NCBI RefSeq assembly: GCF_001913155.1
Contig: NZ_CP018760.1
Span: 3,410,001-3,474,000 of the forward strand
DNA from: Maribacter hydrothermalis
GTDB lineage: Bacteria; Bacteroidota; Bacteroidia; Flavobacteriales; Flavobacteriaceae
Direction: 5' to 3'
DNA length: 64,000 bases
In this document: positions 1 through 9,269 of the stretch, piece by piece
Numbering within the stretch: position 1 is the first letter of the stretch
Layout of the letters: each line of letters opens with the position of its first letter
Position numbers and translations under genes: made by a program
The notes under the pieces: generated by a model
Databases searched by the model: none
What the model was told of the DNA's origin: nothing
Seen by the model: the letters and a program-made list of their open reading frames with translations, nothing else

Positions 1-394
1 AGAATTAAAAGCTCCGAAGCTTGCCTCGAAATGAAAATATTTATTCCTATAACTGCCTTATGGGCTTGCCATGAGGTTGTTTACTAAAAGCATTTTATTG
101 GTTTAGTGATGAAAAAATAATAAGCTTTGCAGAACTGCAGATTAAAGAGAATGTAAACACTTTAATTTTTCATAAGCTTAAACCTAGGACAAAGTAAGGG
201 CATATATTTGTATTGAATCCATTTAGCATTTACAAACTTCGATTAAGCTCAAAATCCACATGAATTCAATAGTATTTTATCGATTATTAGATTACTTATA
301 ACTATCAATCGATTTTAATTGCTTTATGTGGAAATTGTTTGTTAACTGCTTGAATTACAATTAATTTTACTTTTTATAACCCAAATTTATTATT
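1..394. other. intergenic region upstream of the OmpA gene
   Basis: I see no complete gene here. The first 100 bases hold a copy of a dispersed repeat (listed separately), and the rest is AT-rich DNA leading to the OmpA-family gene. No convincing Bacteroidota -7 element (TAnnTTTG) is visible directly upstream of the start codon. A short frame open from base 1 and closing near base 87 lies inside the repeat, and I do not call it a gene. Confidence 0.5.
25..101. repeat. dispersed repeat, copy A
   Basis: The segment shares a recognisable core with 16427-16495. Both contain cgaaat near the left end, a tgcctt(a/g)tgg core about 35 bases later, cttgcc, then ttgtttactaaaa and attgg. The two copies have drifted by substitutions and small indels. 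Copies in two distant intergenic positions suggest a family of degenerate intergenic repeats. Only two copies lie in this window, so copy number and boundaries cannot be judged. Confidence 0.45.
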
Positions 395-1576
395 ATGAGA
401 ACTATTAAATATTTTAGTTTTTTACTGCTATTTCTTGCGGCCAATATTTCCAAAGCCCAAGAAGAACTACAAATTACGGCAAAGGATAGTATTGTTCAAA
501 GTTCATGGATTGTTGGTGTAGGTTTTAATGCCGTAGATGATTCAGGAAATGTTTTTGACGGTTTATTCGATGTCGGTGATGAATGGAATATTGTTCCTTT
601 CCCTTCACGCGTGAGCATTGGAAGGTATTTTAAAAATGGTCTTGGTTTAGAAGCTATAGGTACGTACAATAAATATAAGGACGGTAAAATCATAGACGAT
701 GAGGTTATTTTTGAAGATATTCCTTACTATGCTTTTGATGCACGGTTAACATATGATTTAAATCAGATAATTGGTCAAACTGGTTGGTTTGATCCTTATA
801 TTGGTATTGGCGCTGGGTATACTGATGCCAATAATAGAGGAAGAGGTACATATAATGCCGTGGTAGGATTTAGAACTTGGTTTTCAGATAGATGGGGGCT
901 CGATTTTAATTCTACCGGAAAATGGGCAATGAAATCAGAGGTTGGTGTAACAAATCATATACAACACGCAGCAGGTGTGGTTTATCAGTTTGGCATAGAG
1001 AAAGGACTTTCTAAAAGAGGAGAGGAGAAGCTTGAATTAATGGCGGCCATCGCAAAAGAAAAACAGCGACAAACTGATTCAATTAATGAAGTTAATAGGT
1101 TAAGGGACGAGGCTTTACTAGCGGAAAGACTTGAGAAACAGAAAAGAGAAGATGCTTTAGCGGCAGCAGAAAAAGCAAAATTAGATGAACTTAATAATAA
1201 AAGGAATAGTATTAAATCGAGAATAGAAGAGCTAGGTTATGTTTATTTTGATTTAAATTCATCTGTTGTAAATAGAAAGTCTAAAGACGTTTTAGACGAT
1301 TTAGCTGAAGTATTAGGAGAAATACCAACCTTAAAATTAAAAATTACGTCGCATACTGATTCTAGGGGAACTTCTATGTATAATGATTGGTTATCTCAAC
1401 GAAGGGTTGAAAAGACTAAAGCTTATTTATTGTCAATTGGTGTTAGAGAAGATAAATTGTTGACCGAAGCATATGGTGAACGTAAGTTACTAAATGAGTG
1501 TAATGATGGTACTTATTGCCCTGAAGAAAAACATGCGGTCAATAGACGTTCCGAGTTTGTTATAATAGAGTTTTAA
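395..1576 (+). CDS. OmpA-family outer membrane protein
   Basis: The product is a 393-residue outer membrane protein predicted to tie the outer membrane to peptidoglycan. A Sec signal peptide ending near ISKAQ (residue 22) is followed by about 180 residues rich in aromatic and beta-type sequence that resemble an OmpA-like barrel. Next comes a charged alpha-helical, probably coiled-coil segment (about 210-275), and then a C-terminal OmpA/MotB peptidoglycan-binding domain (about 280-393). That domain begins with YVYFDLNSS and includes the typical SHTDSRG and SQRRVEKTKAYL motifs and NRRSEF near the end. The gene stands alone with its own terminator, so it is probably monocistronic. The family assignment is firm; any link to the polysaccharide locus would be only positional. 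Confidence 0.93.
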   Translation: MRTIKYFSFLLLFLAANISKAQEELQITAKDSIVQSSWIVGVGFNAVDDSGNVFDGLFDVGDEWNIVPFPSRVSIGRYFKNGLGLEAIGTYNKYKDGKIIDDEVIFEDIPYYAFDARLTYDLNQIIGQTGWFDPYIGIGAGYTDANNRGRGTYNAVVGFRTWFSDRWGLDFNSTGKWAMKSEVGVTNHIQHAAGVVYQFGIEKGLSKRGEEKLELMAAIAKEKQRQTDSINEVNRLRDEALLAERLEKQKREDALAAAEKAKLDELNNKRNSIKSRIEELGYVYFDLNSSVVNRKSKDVLDDLAEVLGEIPTLKLKITSHTDSRGTSMYNDWLSQRRVEKTKAYLLSIGVREDKLLTEAYGERKLLNECNDGTYCPEEKHAVNRRSEFVIIEF

Positions 1577-1596
1577 CTTAGAAAATAAAATATATA

Positions 1597-1632
1597 AAAG
1601 CCCGGTAGAATTAATTCTATCGGGCTTTTTAT
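1597..1632 (+). terminator. Rho-independent terminator of the OmpA gene
   Basis: A hairpin whose arms are GCCCGGTAGAATT and AATTCTATCGGGC (one G-T pair) is followed by a run of T. It lies 20 bases after the OmpA stop codon. The arms are flanked by A on the left and T on the right, so it could also stop the convergent lipoprotein transcript from the minus strand. Confidence 0.85.
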
Positions 1633-1742
1633 ATATATCTAAATAAAGTTGTACAATTTACTCGAGTTAACGCTAAGTTATTTGTAGTCAAATGCTTTTA
1701 CTTCATAAAGAAATTGACAATGATATTCAGTAAATAATAGTT

Positions 1743-2423
1743 TTATGTACCTACGCTAAAAGTGAATATTGGAGAAATAGATTCGTTACCAACGCTATCC
1801 TTGGTTACAATTTTCCAATAATAGGTTTTGCCATTTTCTACAGGTATATCGTTCAATCTTGTTGTTTCTATATCAGTACCGTAAAGCTCGGGGTCTTTAG
1901 CCTCACTAAAGTACACATCATACCCAACAATATCATCGTCTAAATCTTCTGAATTCCAAATGAGGTTAACGGTAGTGCTGGTTTGTGAAATAGAAGCACC
2001 AGATATTGGTGAAATCGCGGTTGCCGGATATGGAATAGTTGATTCAATACCAGGACCGGCATTGTAGAAATTCCAAATTTCACTGCTACTATTAAAACTC
2101 CCTGTTACGTACCATGAATATACAATGCCTCTATTAAGCGTTATTGCCAATTCTGTAGTTTCACTTTCAAATAATTCTGTTTGCCCAGTTGATATATTTG
2201 TTAAATGAACAAAATAGGGGTTATTGTTATTTTCATCTTTCCATTCAAAAATTAATTCACTTTGAGTTTCTGAAATAATAATACCTTCAGTGCACTCTGA
2301 GTTATTTTCAGGAAAAGTAAGGGTTATATTGATGTTTTTTTGCGCGTATTCCAAAAGATCTGCATCAACCCCGCAAGATTGGATGAATAGCACTATTGTA
2401 ATTAAAAACCCTACTTTTCTCAT
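1743..2423 (-). CDS. lipoprotein with a fibronectin type III-like domain
   Basis: The protein has 226 residues. A short signal peptide ends in a lipobox (FIQSC, Cys17), so the mature protein should be membrane anchored. The remainder has two beta-sandwich-like halves. The second (about 130-226), with VNLIWNSEDLDDDIVGYDVY and GKTYYWKIVTKDSVGN, looks like a fibronectin type III domain. The start codon overlaps the last four bases of the upstream PQQ-dehydrogenase gene (ATGA), so the two are translationally coupled. It may dock or assist the dehydrogenase at the cell surface, but that is inferred only from the overlap. No enzymatic motif is visible. Confidence 0.75.
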   Translation of the reverse strand: MRKVGFLITIVLFIQSCGVDADLLEYAQKNINITLTFPENNSECTEGIIISETQSELIFEWKDENNNNPYFVHLTNISTGQTELFESETTELAITLNRGIVYSWYVTGSFNSSSEIWNFYNAGPGIESTIPYPATAISPISGASISQTSTTVNLIWNSEDLDDDIVGYDVYFSEAKDPELYGTDIETTRLNDIPVENGKTYYWKIVTKDSVGNESISPIFTFSVGT

Positions 2424-5400
2424 TGTTTAATAAGTTTAAAGGATTTATTAATTATATCATTCTTTAATCTTAAAAAGTAAATACCGGTGGTTAAACCACT
2501 TGTGTTTATTTCAATAATGTTTTGTTCTACTTGATAAGTGTTTGTATGTATTAAAAGTCCGGCTTCTGTAAAAATAGCAATTTCTACGAAGTCTGAGGTG
2601 ATTGATTTAATATCTACAAAAACACTTTCATTAACAGGATTTGGGTATACTAAAAAGGCGTTATCTATAAGAATAGTTTCTTCGAATTTACCTAGACATA
2701 ACTGATCTGAAACTACACTTACATTATTAACGTCATCATATAGCGGTACTACTAATTCATTACTGTTAGTTTGTATACTCTTACCATTGATTTCAACAGT
2801 ATATTCTTTTGCCCCTTGCATTTTTAGCGTTATACTATTTGTTAAAGAGTCGAAATTTAATTGAACATCTAATGGAGAAGGTTCATTTATTACAATTTTA
2901 GAGCAATTTTCATAACTAGGGAAATCAACCGAAGTAATACAAAGATCATATATTCCGTTTTCTAAGTCTGAAATATTCAATGCTTCAGAAAATGGATATG
3001 AATTATTGGTGTTTGGACCAGTAAGTGTTGCCAAAAAGTTGTCTATAGTAATAGATTCAACCAATATTGCACCATTGTTATTTGTAATACAAGTTGTTCC
3101 CGTAGCGGTTATTTGAAATTGGTTTGCGGGAAAAATACTTGTAATAGAGCAACCATTTTCATCTACCGTTTCACCACTCGGTGTATTTGGGCATTGGTCA
3201 TTATTATTTAATACACCATCATTATCATCATCTGAAGTCGATGTAATGGCACAACCAGTGGAATCTACCACAGCTCCTGCAAGAGAATTTGGACATGAAT
3301 CTATATCATTTGAAATGCCATCATTGTCATCATCTAATTGTGAATCGGCACATCCATTAGAATTCACTGTCGTACCGTTTGGTGTATTAGGGCATAAATC
3401 TAAAGAATTAGTTATGCCATCATCATCATCATCTTGGTTTATAGTTGTAGCTACAGTTAATACAAAATTTTCTGTGCAACCTTGAGCTGTTGTAAAAGTA
3501 TAAGTTCCTGATTGTGATGGAGTAATATTTTCTATTAGATAATCATTGTTTACAATAGTACCTCCTGGAAGAGTAATAGTAAATGACACAGTGTTTGGTA
3601 AAATGCTTAATGTTAGGTTATTACCTTCCGTTACAGTTAAACTATTATTACCACTATCCCAAGTTCCATTTATAGCATATTCGGGAACTATACTATCTTC
3701 AGTACAAAAAGCTTCTGCCCAGATAGCAATGTTTTGGGTATTTATATTACCGGCAATGCTAAAATTTCCACCAACAATGAGTTCACTATTGTTTTTTGTA
3801 AATTTTAAAGTATTTACACGTGTGTTAACCCCTACGGTAGTATTTGGGCCCAAAGCCTGCCATCCTTGTGCATCGCTCCATCTGGCTAAATTGTTTACTA
3901 TTTTATCAATTGTACCATTGTCACTAGCTGTTTCGAAAGTACCACCAACATATATGAAAGTACCATCTGTAGTAATTGCATTTACATTTCCGCTAAGACC
4001 TGTTCCTAAACTTTCCCAAGTTGAATTACTTAAATTGTATCTCGCTATTCTATTAACTGTTTGGTTTCCGGCAATTGCAAAATTTCCACCCACATATAAA
4101 TAATTACCAATAGATTCAATCGCCTGCACAAAACCACTTGTTCCTGACCCTAAGGCTGACCAGTTTAAGCCATTCCATCTGGCTATTCTAGAGGTAGATA
4201 TACCACCCGCAGTATCAAAATTACCACCGACATACATATTATTATTTTGGTCAAATGCAATAGATCTTATTTCGTTATTGGTGCCAGATATTCCAGTGGA
4301 ATTGTCGGTAAGTGGACTCCAGTTATTATTTTCCCATTTTGAAATATTGTTCACGTCTACACCTCCAGCGGTAGTATAAACTCCTCCTACATATAATACC
4401 TCATTTGCGTCAAAAATAATTTTTAAAATAGGACCATTAGTTCCCGTTGAAAGTGATGACCATGCCGTGCCATCCCATTTGGCTATATTATTTGCATTTA
4501 TTCCTCCTATAGAAGTGAAATCACCACCTACGTAAAGGGAGCCGTCTGCACTTACTACAGTTGAATATATAGGGCCATTTACGTCACTGGTTAATGTTTG
4601 CCATTCATTTTCTGAGTTGAGTAATGCTAAATTTGAAACATTTTGATTACCGGCTGTACTAAATATACCCCCAATATATTTGTTCTCTTCAGTTGTTTCA
4701 GAGATTGTTTCTACAATACCGTTAGTTCCTGTAGATATGGATTTCCATTCACCAACTCCATTAATAGGTGTTGTAACCGGTCCTGTACTGGTTTCTGTTA
4801 GCTTATAGAGTTTTACATTTGTACCGTAATCGGAAAAATATAATTCACCAGCTTCATCCTCTCCAAAAGAAGAAATGAACTGACCATTGGTTTTAAAAAG
4901 TAATTCATTTGAGGTGCTACCGTTAGACGGGTTGTAATCTAATGCCCAAACCCGACCGGATACATAGTCGCCATATATATATTTATCCTTAAGGACATCA
5001 TTAGTTAAAGAACCTTTGTATACATAGCCGCCGGTAATGGAAACATCTGATGCACTATGGTCATAAAAAAATATAGGTTTTATATCTGGGTTGGTAGCAA
5101 GAGTGGTTTCTCGCCCATAACTAGGTTCCGAATTTGCTTCAAACCTATTCCAACCATAATTACCTCCTCTGGTAATTATATTGATTTCCTCATATGAATT
5201 TTGACCAACATCTGACCCCCATAAGATACCTGCAGAATCAAAAGAAAATTTCCACGTATTTCTTATCCCCCAGGCGTACAATTCATCTAAACCACTTTGC
5301 CCAACTCTAGGATTGTTTGAAGGTATTTCATAATTTCCATTTGGCAAATCGGGATTTGTTTCAACTGGGTTATTACCATCTAAATCAATATCTATACGAA

Positions 5401-5995
5401 GTATACTACCAAAGACAGTATTTAAATTTTGACCATTGCCCTGTGGGTCGCCTCCGCCACCGCCATCGCCTACAGAAACATAAAGGTAGCCGTCTGGCCC
5501 AAATGCGATTTTGCCGCCGTTGTGGTTTGAGTCTGATTGATTTTTAGTGAATTGTGCTATAATTGTTCTAGAAGATGTATTTAAAGTATTGGGATTACTG
5601 CTGTCTACTTGATACCTAGCAATATTTATTCTATAATTACTTGGTTGGTCTATGTAATAAACATAAACGTAACCATTGGAGGAATAGTTAGGATGAAAAG
5701 CCAGACCTAATAATCCAATTTCTTGGCCAGCACTATATGCCACGTTTGCTGATATATCTAAAAAAGTACTTAGTTCACCCGAGGTAACATTAGATTTATT
5801 TGGAAATACTTTTATTAAACCTGTCTGTTCTACAACAAATAGTCGATTGCTACCATCTGTACTTCCTTGAATCTCTACAGGGAAATTGAAAGATAAATTT
5901 GTAAACGTTTCTTCAAATGAAACTTGTGCATTTGCTTTAAAACTTAAAAGCAAAACAAAAATCAATAGAAATTTCAATAAACTTTTATTCATCAA
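2420..5995 (-). CDS. T9SS-secreted PQQ-dependent sugar dehydrogenase with beta-propeller and TSP3 repeats
   Basis: The product is a 1191-residue multidomain secreted protein. A signal peptide (about 1-24, ending KANAQ) precedes a glucose/sorbosone dehydrogenase domain (about 25-400). That domain contains LGLAFHPNYSSNGYVYVYY, the HNGG motif with the presumed catalytic His158, the GDGGGGGDPQGNGQN loop, and the DVGQNSYEEIN and GGNYGWNRFE blades. Family members use PQQ to oxidise sugars to lactones. A second propeller-like region (about 410-770) repeats IGGIFSTAGN-type blades. Next come an Ig-like stretch and three calcium-binding thrombospondin type 3 repeats (DDDNDGISNDIDSCPN type, about 855-955). 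A type A T9SS sorting domain ends the protein (YPNPVNES to KLIKQ). It is therefore expected outside the cell or on its surface. It precedes and overlaps the small lipoprotein gene. Substrate specificity cannot be read from the sequence. Confidence 0.88.
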   Translation of the reverse strand: MMNKSLLKFLLIFVLLLSFKANAQVSFEETFTNLSFNFPVEIQGSTDGSNRLFVVEQTGLIKVFPNKSNVTSGELSTFLDISANVAYSAGQEIGLLGLAFHPNYSSNGYVYVYYIDQPSNYRINIARYQVDSSNPNTLNTSSRTIIAQFTKNQSDSNHNGGKIAFGPDGYLYVSVGDGGGGGDPQGNGQNLNTVFGSILRIDIDLDGNNPVETNPDLPNGNYEIPSNNPRVGQSGLDELYAWGIRNTWKFSFDSAGILWGSDVGQNSYEEINIITRGGNYGWNRFEANSEPSYGRETTLATNPDIKPIFFYDHSASDVSITGGYVYKGSLTNDVLKDKYIYGDYVSGRVWALDYNPSNGSTSNELLFKTNGQFISSFGEDEAGELYFSDYGTNVKLYKLTETSTGPVTTPINGVGEWKSISTGTNGIVETISETTEENKYIGGIFSTAGNQNVSNLALLNSENEWQTLTSDVNGPIYSTVVSADGSLYVGGDFTSIGGINANNIAKWDGTAWSSLSTGTNGPILKIIFDANEVLYVGGVYTTAGGVDVNNISKWENNNWSPLTDNSTGISGTNNEIRSIAFDQNNNMYVGGNFDTAGGISTSRIARWNGLNWSALGSGTSGFVQAIESIGNYLYVGGNFAIAGNQTVNRIARYNLSNSTWESLGTGLSGNVNAITTDGTFIYVGGTFETASDNGTIDKIVNNLARWSDAQGWQALGPNTTVGVNTRVNTLKFTKNNSELIVGGNFSIAGNINTQNIAIWAEAFCTEDSIVPEYAINGTWDSGNNSLTVTEGNNLTLSILPNTVSFTITLPGGTIVNNDYLIENITPSQSGTYTFTTAQGCTENFVLTVATTINQDDDDDGITNSLDLCPNTPNGTTVNSNGCADSQLDDDNDGISNDIDSCPNSLAGAVVDSTGCAITSTSDDDNDGVLNNNDQCPNTPSGETVDENGCSITSIFPANQFQITATGTTCITNNNGAILVESITIDNFLATLTGPNTNNSYPFSEALNISDLENGIYDLCITSVDFPSYENCSKIVINEPSPLDVQLNFDSLTNSITLKMQGAKEYTVEINGKSIQTNSNELVVPLYDDVNNVSVVSDQLCLGKFEETILIDNAFLVYPNPVNESVFVDIKSITSDFVEIAIFTEAGLLIHTNTYQVEQNIIEINTSGLTTGIYFLRLKNDIINKSFKLIKQ

Positions 5996-6164
5996 GCTTA
6001 ATTGGGGGTTGATTTATATACGGCACATTTTGCTTTCTGGATTTTTAAGTAAATATTTAATTCAAAAAGGGGATGCAATTTATCATATAAAATCTAGAAT
6101 GCCCAATTGTTACATCATTTCATTTCCAATTAATTGTTTTTAATTATTTATAGGTTTTTACCAA

Positions 6165-7145
6165 TTATACTAAAGTAGGGGTATTCTTAATCTTAAATTT
6201 AATAGCTAAATAAATAATAGAAACAAATCCTACAGGTATAATTAATAATAAAATATTGTTATGCCCCTTGGTAATAGCAAAATAGGCAAATACATTAAAC
6301 AACATCTGAATTATAAAATAACCAGTAGAAATAGTTAGGTGGTTTATTTTTAAATCGTTTGCTAAAACTTGATATAAATGTCTTTTATGAGGTTTAAATA
6401 AGTTTTCTTTTCTAAATAATCTTTCAATAATGGTTAAACCCCCATCTATAAGATACATAGAAAGTGCCAAAAATATTAAGGGATTATTAGTTTTGATATA
6501 GAACGAGATTACAAAATATATTATGGCTAGCCCAATTGTAATGCTACCAATGTCACCTGCAAAACATTTAGGCTTATTTCTATAATTAAATACACCAAAT
6601 ACGAGTGTAGCTATTATTAAAATTATTAGCAAATTATTATCCGTGAACTCTAAATAATAGCTGTTTAGTGCCAGTAATATGGCGAAAGTAGCCAAGGTGT
6701 TTAGAAAGGTTAAGCCATTAATGCCATCCATAAAATTATAGATGTTTAAAAAACCTATAGCAACTATATAATAAATAGGAATAACAAAAATGGAGTATAT
6801 ACTAAACACATTTAATGTATAGAATATTAAAGTAAATGCAAGTATGTGAACTAGTATTCTAATTTTAGATGACAGACTAACCAAATCATCTATGAAACTT
6901 ATTATGGCTACTAAACTTATAGAGACGATTAAATAACTGTAAGGCGGCACTAATTGATTAAACCATAGTCCATAAATTATAAAAGCTAAGAATATTATAA
7001 TTCCTCCACCTCTAATGGTAGGAGTGGTATGTGAACTTCTACTATTTGGATTATCTATAATATTATATTTTTTTGCCACCTTTAAGTAAATGATTTCTAC
7101 AACGAAAAGTAATATCGCTAGAATTATGTAAGTGGTAATATTCAT
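6165..7145 (-). CDS. wbpL: WbpL/WecA-like undecaprenyl-phosphate sugar-1-phosphate transferase
   Basis: This 326-residue polytopic membrane protein of the MraY/WecA/WbpL family transfers a HexNAc-1-phosphate from a UDP-sugar to undecaprenyl phosphate and so starts the repeat unit. Family motifs are clear: SSHTTPTIRGGG (about 38-48), the FIDD aspartates (D86, D87), NIYNFMDGING (134-144) and CFAGDIGS. About ten hydrophobic segments are visible. It is the last gene of the long minus-strand operon, directly after an epimerase gene (20-base gap). That is the same pairing as in Pseudomonas O-antigen loci, where WbpL uses FucNAc- or QuiNAc-type donors. No other initiating transferase (WcaJ/WbaP type) is present in the window. 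The exact sugar transferred is inferred from the FucNAc cassette upstream. Confidence 0.85.
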   Translation of the reverse strand: MNITTYIILAILLFVVEIIYLKVAKKYNIIDNPNSRSSHTTPTIRGGGIIIFLAFIIYGLWFNQLVPPYSYLIVSISLVAIISFIDDLVSLSSKIRILVHILAFTLIFYTLNVFSIYSIFVIPIYYIVAIGFLNIYNFMDGINGLTFLNTLATFAILLALNSYYLEFTDNNLLIILIIATLVFGVFNYRNKPKCFAGDIGSITIGLAIIYFVISFYIKTNNPLIFLALSMYLIDGGLTIIERLFRKENLFKPHKRHLYQVLANDLKINHLTISTGYFIIQMLFNVFAYFAITKGHNNILLLIIPVGFVSIIYLAIKFKIKNTPTLV

Positions 7146-7165
7146 AGTAAATTATTGTTTATAGC

Positions 7166-8077
7166 CTAGTTTAGCCAAAGTTCTTTATTTATTAATACTT
7201 GTCTTGGTTTCCAACCAGTTAATTTAACTTTAGAATCGTTAAACGTTAAGCTTTGGGTTATTTTATTAAGTTTATTACTATTTATAGGGGAAATTTTGCC
7301 CATTAAATCGCCAATGAGTGCAACTGGTTTAATAATAAAATAACTTAAAGATGGCACTCTTTTAATTTTATAATGATCTGCTATTACCTTAGAGAGTTCT
7401 TTAAAAGAAGGGTCGTAGCCATCGGTTAAGTGATAAGTGCCAGGGTGATTTAGTAAAGTCTGGATAGCTATTGCTATATCTTCCGCTAAAACCATAGATT
7501 TTTTTGCATCGCCTTTTCCTATATTAAAATAGAAACCTTTCTTAATTCCATTTATCATGTTAATAAGATTTCCTTTTGGATTATGGCCAATAACTAAGGG
7601 AAGCCTTAAGATTGTGGTAGAGACTTTATTTTCACTTGACCATTTTAATACAACTTCTTCGGCCATTTTTTTGCTAATACCATACGGAGTATTAGCGTTT
7701 AAAGGATTATCCTCTTTAATATCTATGCCATAATCTAGTCCGTAAACGGCTACTGTACTTATAAAAACAAAATTTTTAGGCGGTTTTACAAGGCTTTTAA
7801 TTAGGTTTTTAGTGCCTTCTAGATTTACATCAAAAAACATTTTTTCCTCGTCCCTATTCTTAGGCACCATATGGGCTTTACCTGCTGCATGAATGACCAA
7901 ATCGTAATAGGTGTTTATAGAGCTATTAAAATCTGCTAAGTTGGCAACAATGGTATTCTCTTTAGAACGGCCAATTGAATCTACCTTATGGCCTAATTCT
8001 TCAAAATATTTTTGAATTATTGAGCCTAAAAAACCAGATGCGCCACTTAGTAATATATTCATATTGCTACTACTCAA
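7166..8077 (-). CDS. NAD-dependent epimerase/dehydratase (WbjF/WbpV-like UDP-HexNAc 4-epimerase or reductase)
   Basis: This is a 303-residue extended short-chain dehydrogenase. The Rossmann motif GASGFLG lies at the N-terminus, and the catalytic YxxxK appears as YGISK after NANTP. Proteins of this type sit beside WbpL-like initiators in O-antigen clusters and make the nucleotide HexNAc used for initiation, by 4-epimerisation or 4-keto reduction. The first ATG overlaps the upstream glycosyltransferase by 8 bases. An internal ATG at 8062 (MNILLSG) would start exactly at the Rossmann fold and is equally plausible. The family is secure, but the precise substrate (UDP-GlcNAc versus a 4-keto-6-deoxy sugar) is not. 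Confidence 0.82.
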   Translation of the reverse strand: MSSSNMNILLSGASGFLGSIIQKYFEELGHKVDSIGRSKENTIVANLADFNSSINTYYDLVIHAAGKAHMVPKNRDEEKMFFDVNLEGTKNLIKSLVKPPKNFVFISTVAVYGLDYGIDIKEDNPLNANTPYGISKKMAEEVVLKWSSENKVSTTILRLPLVIGHNPKGNLINMINGIKKGFYFNIGKGDAKKSMVLAEDIAIAIQTLLNHPGTYHLTDGYDPSFKELSKVIADHYKIKRVPSLSYFIIKPVALIGDLMGKISPINSNKLNKITQSLTFNDSKVKLTGWKPRQVLINKELWLN

Positions 8078-9269
8078 AAAGAGTATTGAATTTTCTTAAT
8101 ATAACTTTTTTAGAATACATGCTTTCCGCAAGTTCTCTTGCGTTATTACTTTTTAAGTTTAATGTAGAAGAATCGCATTTAGAAATGTCTACCAGAACTT
8201 CTTTTATATTATTAATATTTCCGGCTTCAGCAAACCAGCCTATATTATATTCTTTAATTAATAAATCTACTTCAGAGCCATTGTCACCAATATATAAAAT
8301 TGGTTTACCTGCAGCCAGTAAATTATAGCATTTAGATGGTACACCTAGACCAAACATTCCTTTTTTTAAGGAAATAACGCCAATTGTAGCCTTAGCCATA
8401 AAAGTATTTTGCTCTTCACGAGGTAACCAACCATGTTTATGAACATTTGTATTGTTACTTTGTTCAATATAATTTATTATATCATTTTCAACAGCTCCCG
8501 AACCAATGAAAGTAAAGTTGTAATTATGTTCTTTTGTTTTATCTAGTGCTTCTAATAATAAGTCTAACCCTTGTAGTCTACCTAAATTACCTGCAAACAA
8601 AAAGCTAGGAGGCGAATTAGGTAGGTCTTGCTTTTGGATATTAATTGTGTCTCCCCAATTCTCAATAATTTCAATATTTGAAGTATTTTTTGTTTTTACC
8701 TCAAATAATTTTTTCATGTCACGACCTAGAACAATTAGGGTATTCATTTTTAAATATGCTCGTTTGAAAATAGATTTCAAAGTCCTATAAATAATTGAAC
8801 TTTCTGATTTTAATACACCTGCGATAATCAAGTTTTCAGGAAAAACATCATGCACTAGGAGCTTGATTTTCCAACGTCTTTTCTTGACTGAAAAACTAGA
8901 TAAAACAAACAATATCAATGGATTCGTAACCATTAAAATTTCACTCTCTTTTGGAATATGTTTTTTCATTAATCTAAACATCTTCCAACTAGTAGATAGT
9001 ACTCCATAAATTCTAGAGACAAAATTATTCTTATTGTACTTTGAATAGTTTCCTCTAATTATAGTAATACCATCTAGTTTTTCTATTGCTGTATTTTCCT
9101 TTTCTTCGTAAAATTCTGGTCCGGCAATTACAGTGATAGAATTTTCTTTGGAAAGTTCCTTGGCAATTTCAGTCATTATATATCCCGTTGATATAGTCTC
9201 AGGATAAAATAATTCAGAAATTATAAATAGTTGCTTTTTTTTATTTTGACCAGACAACTCTGTTGACAT
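8070..9269 (-). CDS. WbuB/WbjE-like glycosyltransferase family 4 (probable L-FucNAc transferase)
   Basis: The product is a 399-residue cytoplasmic GT4 enzyme of GT-B fold. The N-terminal half has the SELFYPETISTGYI entry loop typical of the WbuB group. The C-terminal half has the nucleotide-binding region, with FLFAGNLGRLQGLDLLLEA, the KHGWLPREE loop and GLGVPSKCYNLLAAGKPILYI containing the conserved acidic/glycine region. It directly follows the UDP-L-FucNAc enzymes and overlaps the wecB-like gene by 29 bases. WbuB homologues in the same position are assigned as L-FucNAc transferases, so addition of L-FucNAc to the lipid-linked sugar is the best guess. That specificity is inferred from context. 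Confidence 0.83.
   Translation of the reverse strand: MSTELSGQNKKKQLFIISELFYPETISTGYIMTEIAKELSKENSITVIAGPEFYEEKENTAIEKLDGITIIRGNYSKYNKNNFVSRIYGVLSTSWKMFRLMKKHIPKESEILMVTNPLILFVLSSFSVKKRRWKIKLLVHDVFPENLIIAGVLKSESSIIYRTLKSIFKRAYLKMNTLIVLGRDMKKLFEVKTKNTSNIEIIENWGDTINIQKQDLPNSPPSFLFAGNLGRLQGLDLLLEALDKTKEHNYNFTFIGSGAVENDIINYIEQSNNTNVHKHGWLPREEQNTFMAKATIGVISLKKGMFGLGVPSKCYNLLAAGKPILYIGDNGSEVDLLIKEYNIGWFAEAGNINNIKEVLVDISKCDSSTLNLKSNNARELAESMYSKKVILRKFNTLFE

Noticed and set aside
1..87. Frame open from the window start to base 87 as the end of an upstream gene
   Set aside because: It coincides with the dispersed repeat also found at 16427-16495, so the open frame is probably accidental.
3546..4103. 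185-residue open frame antisense to the PQQ dehydrogenase
   Set aside because: It lies opposite repeated propeller blades; low-complexity hydrophobic translation is expected there.
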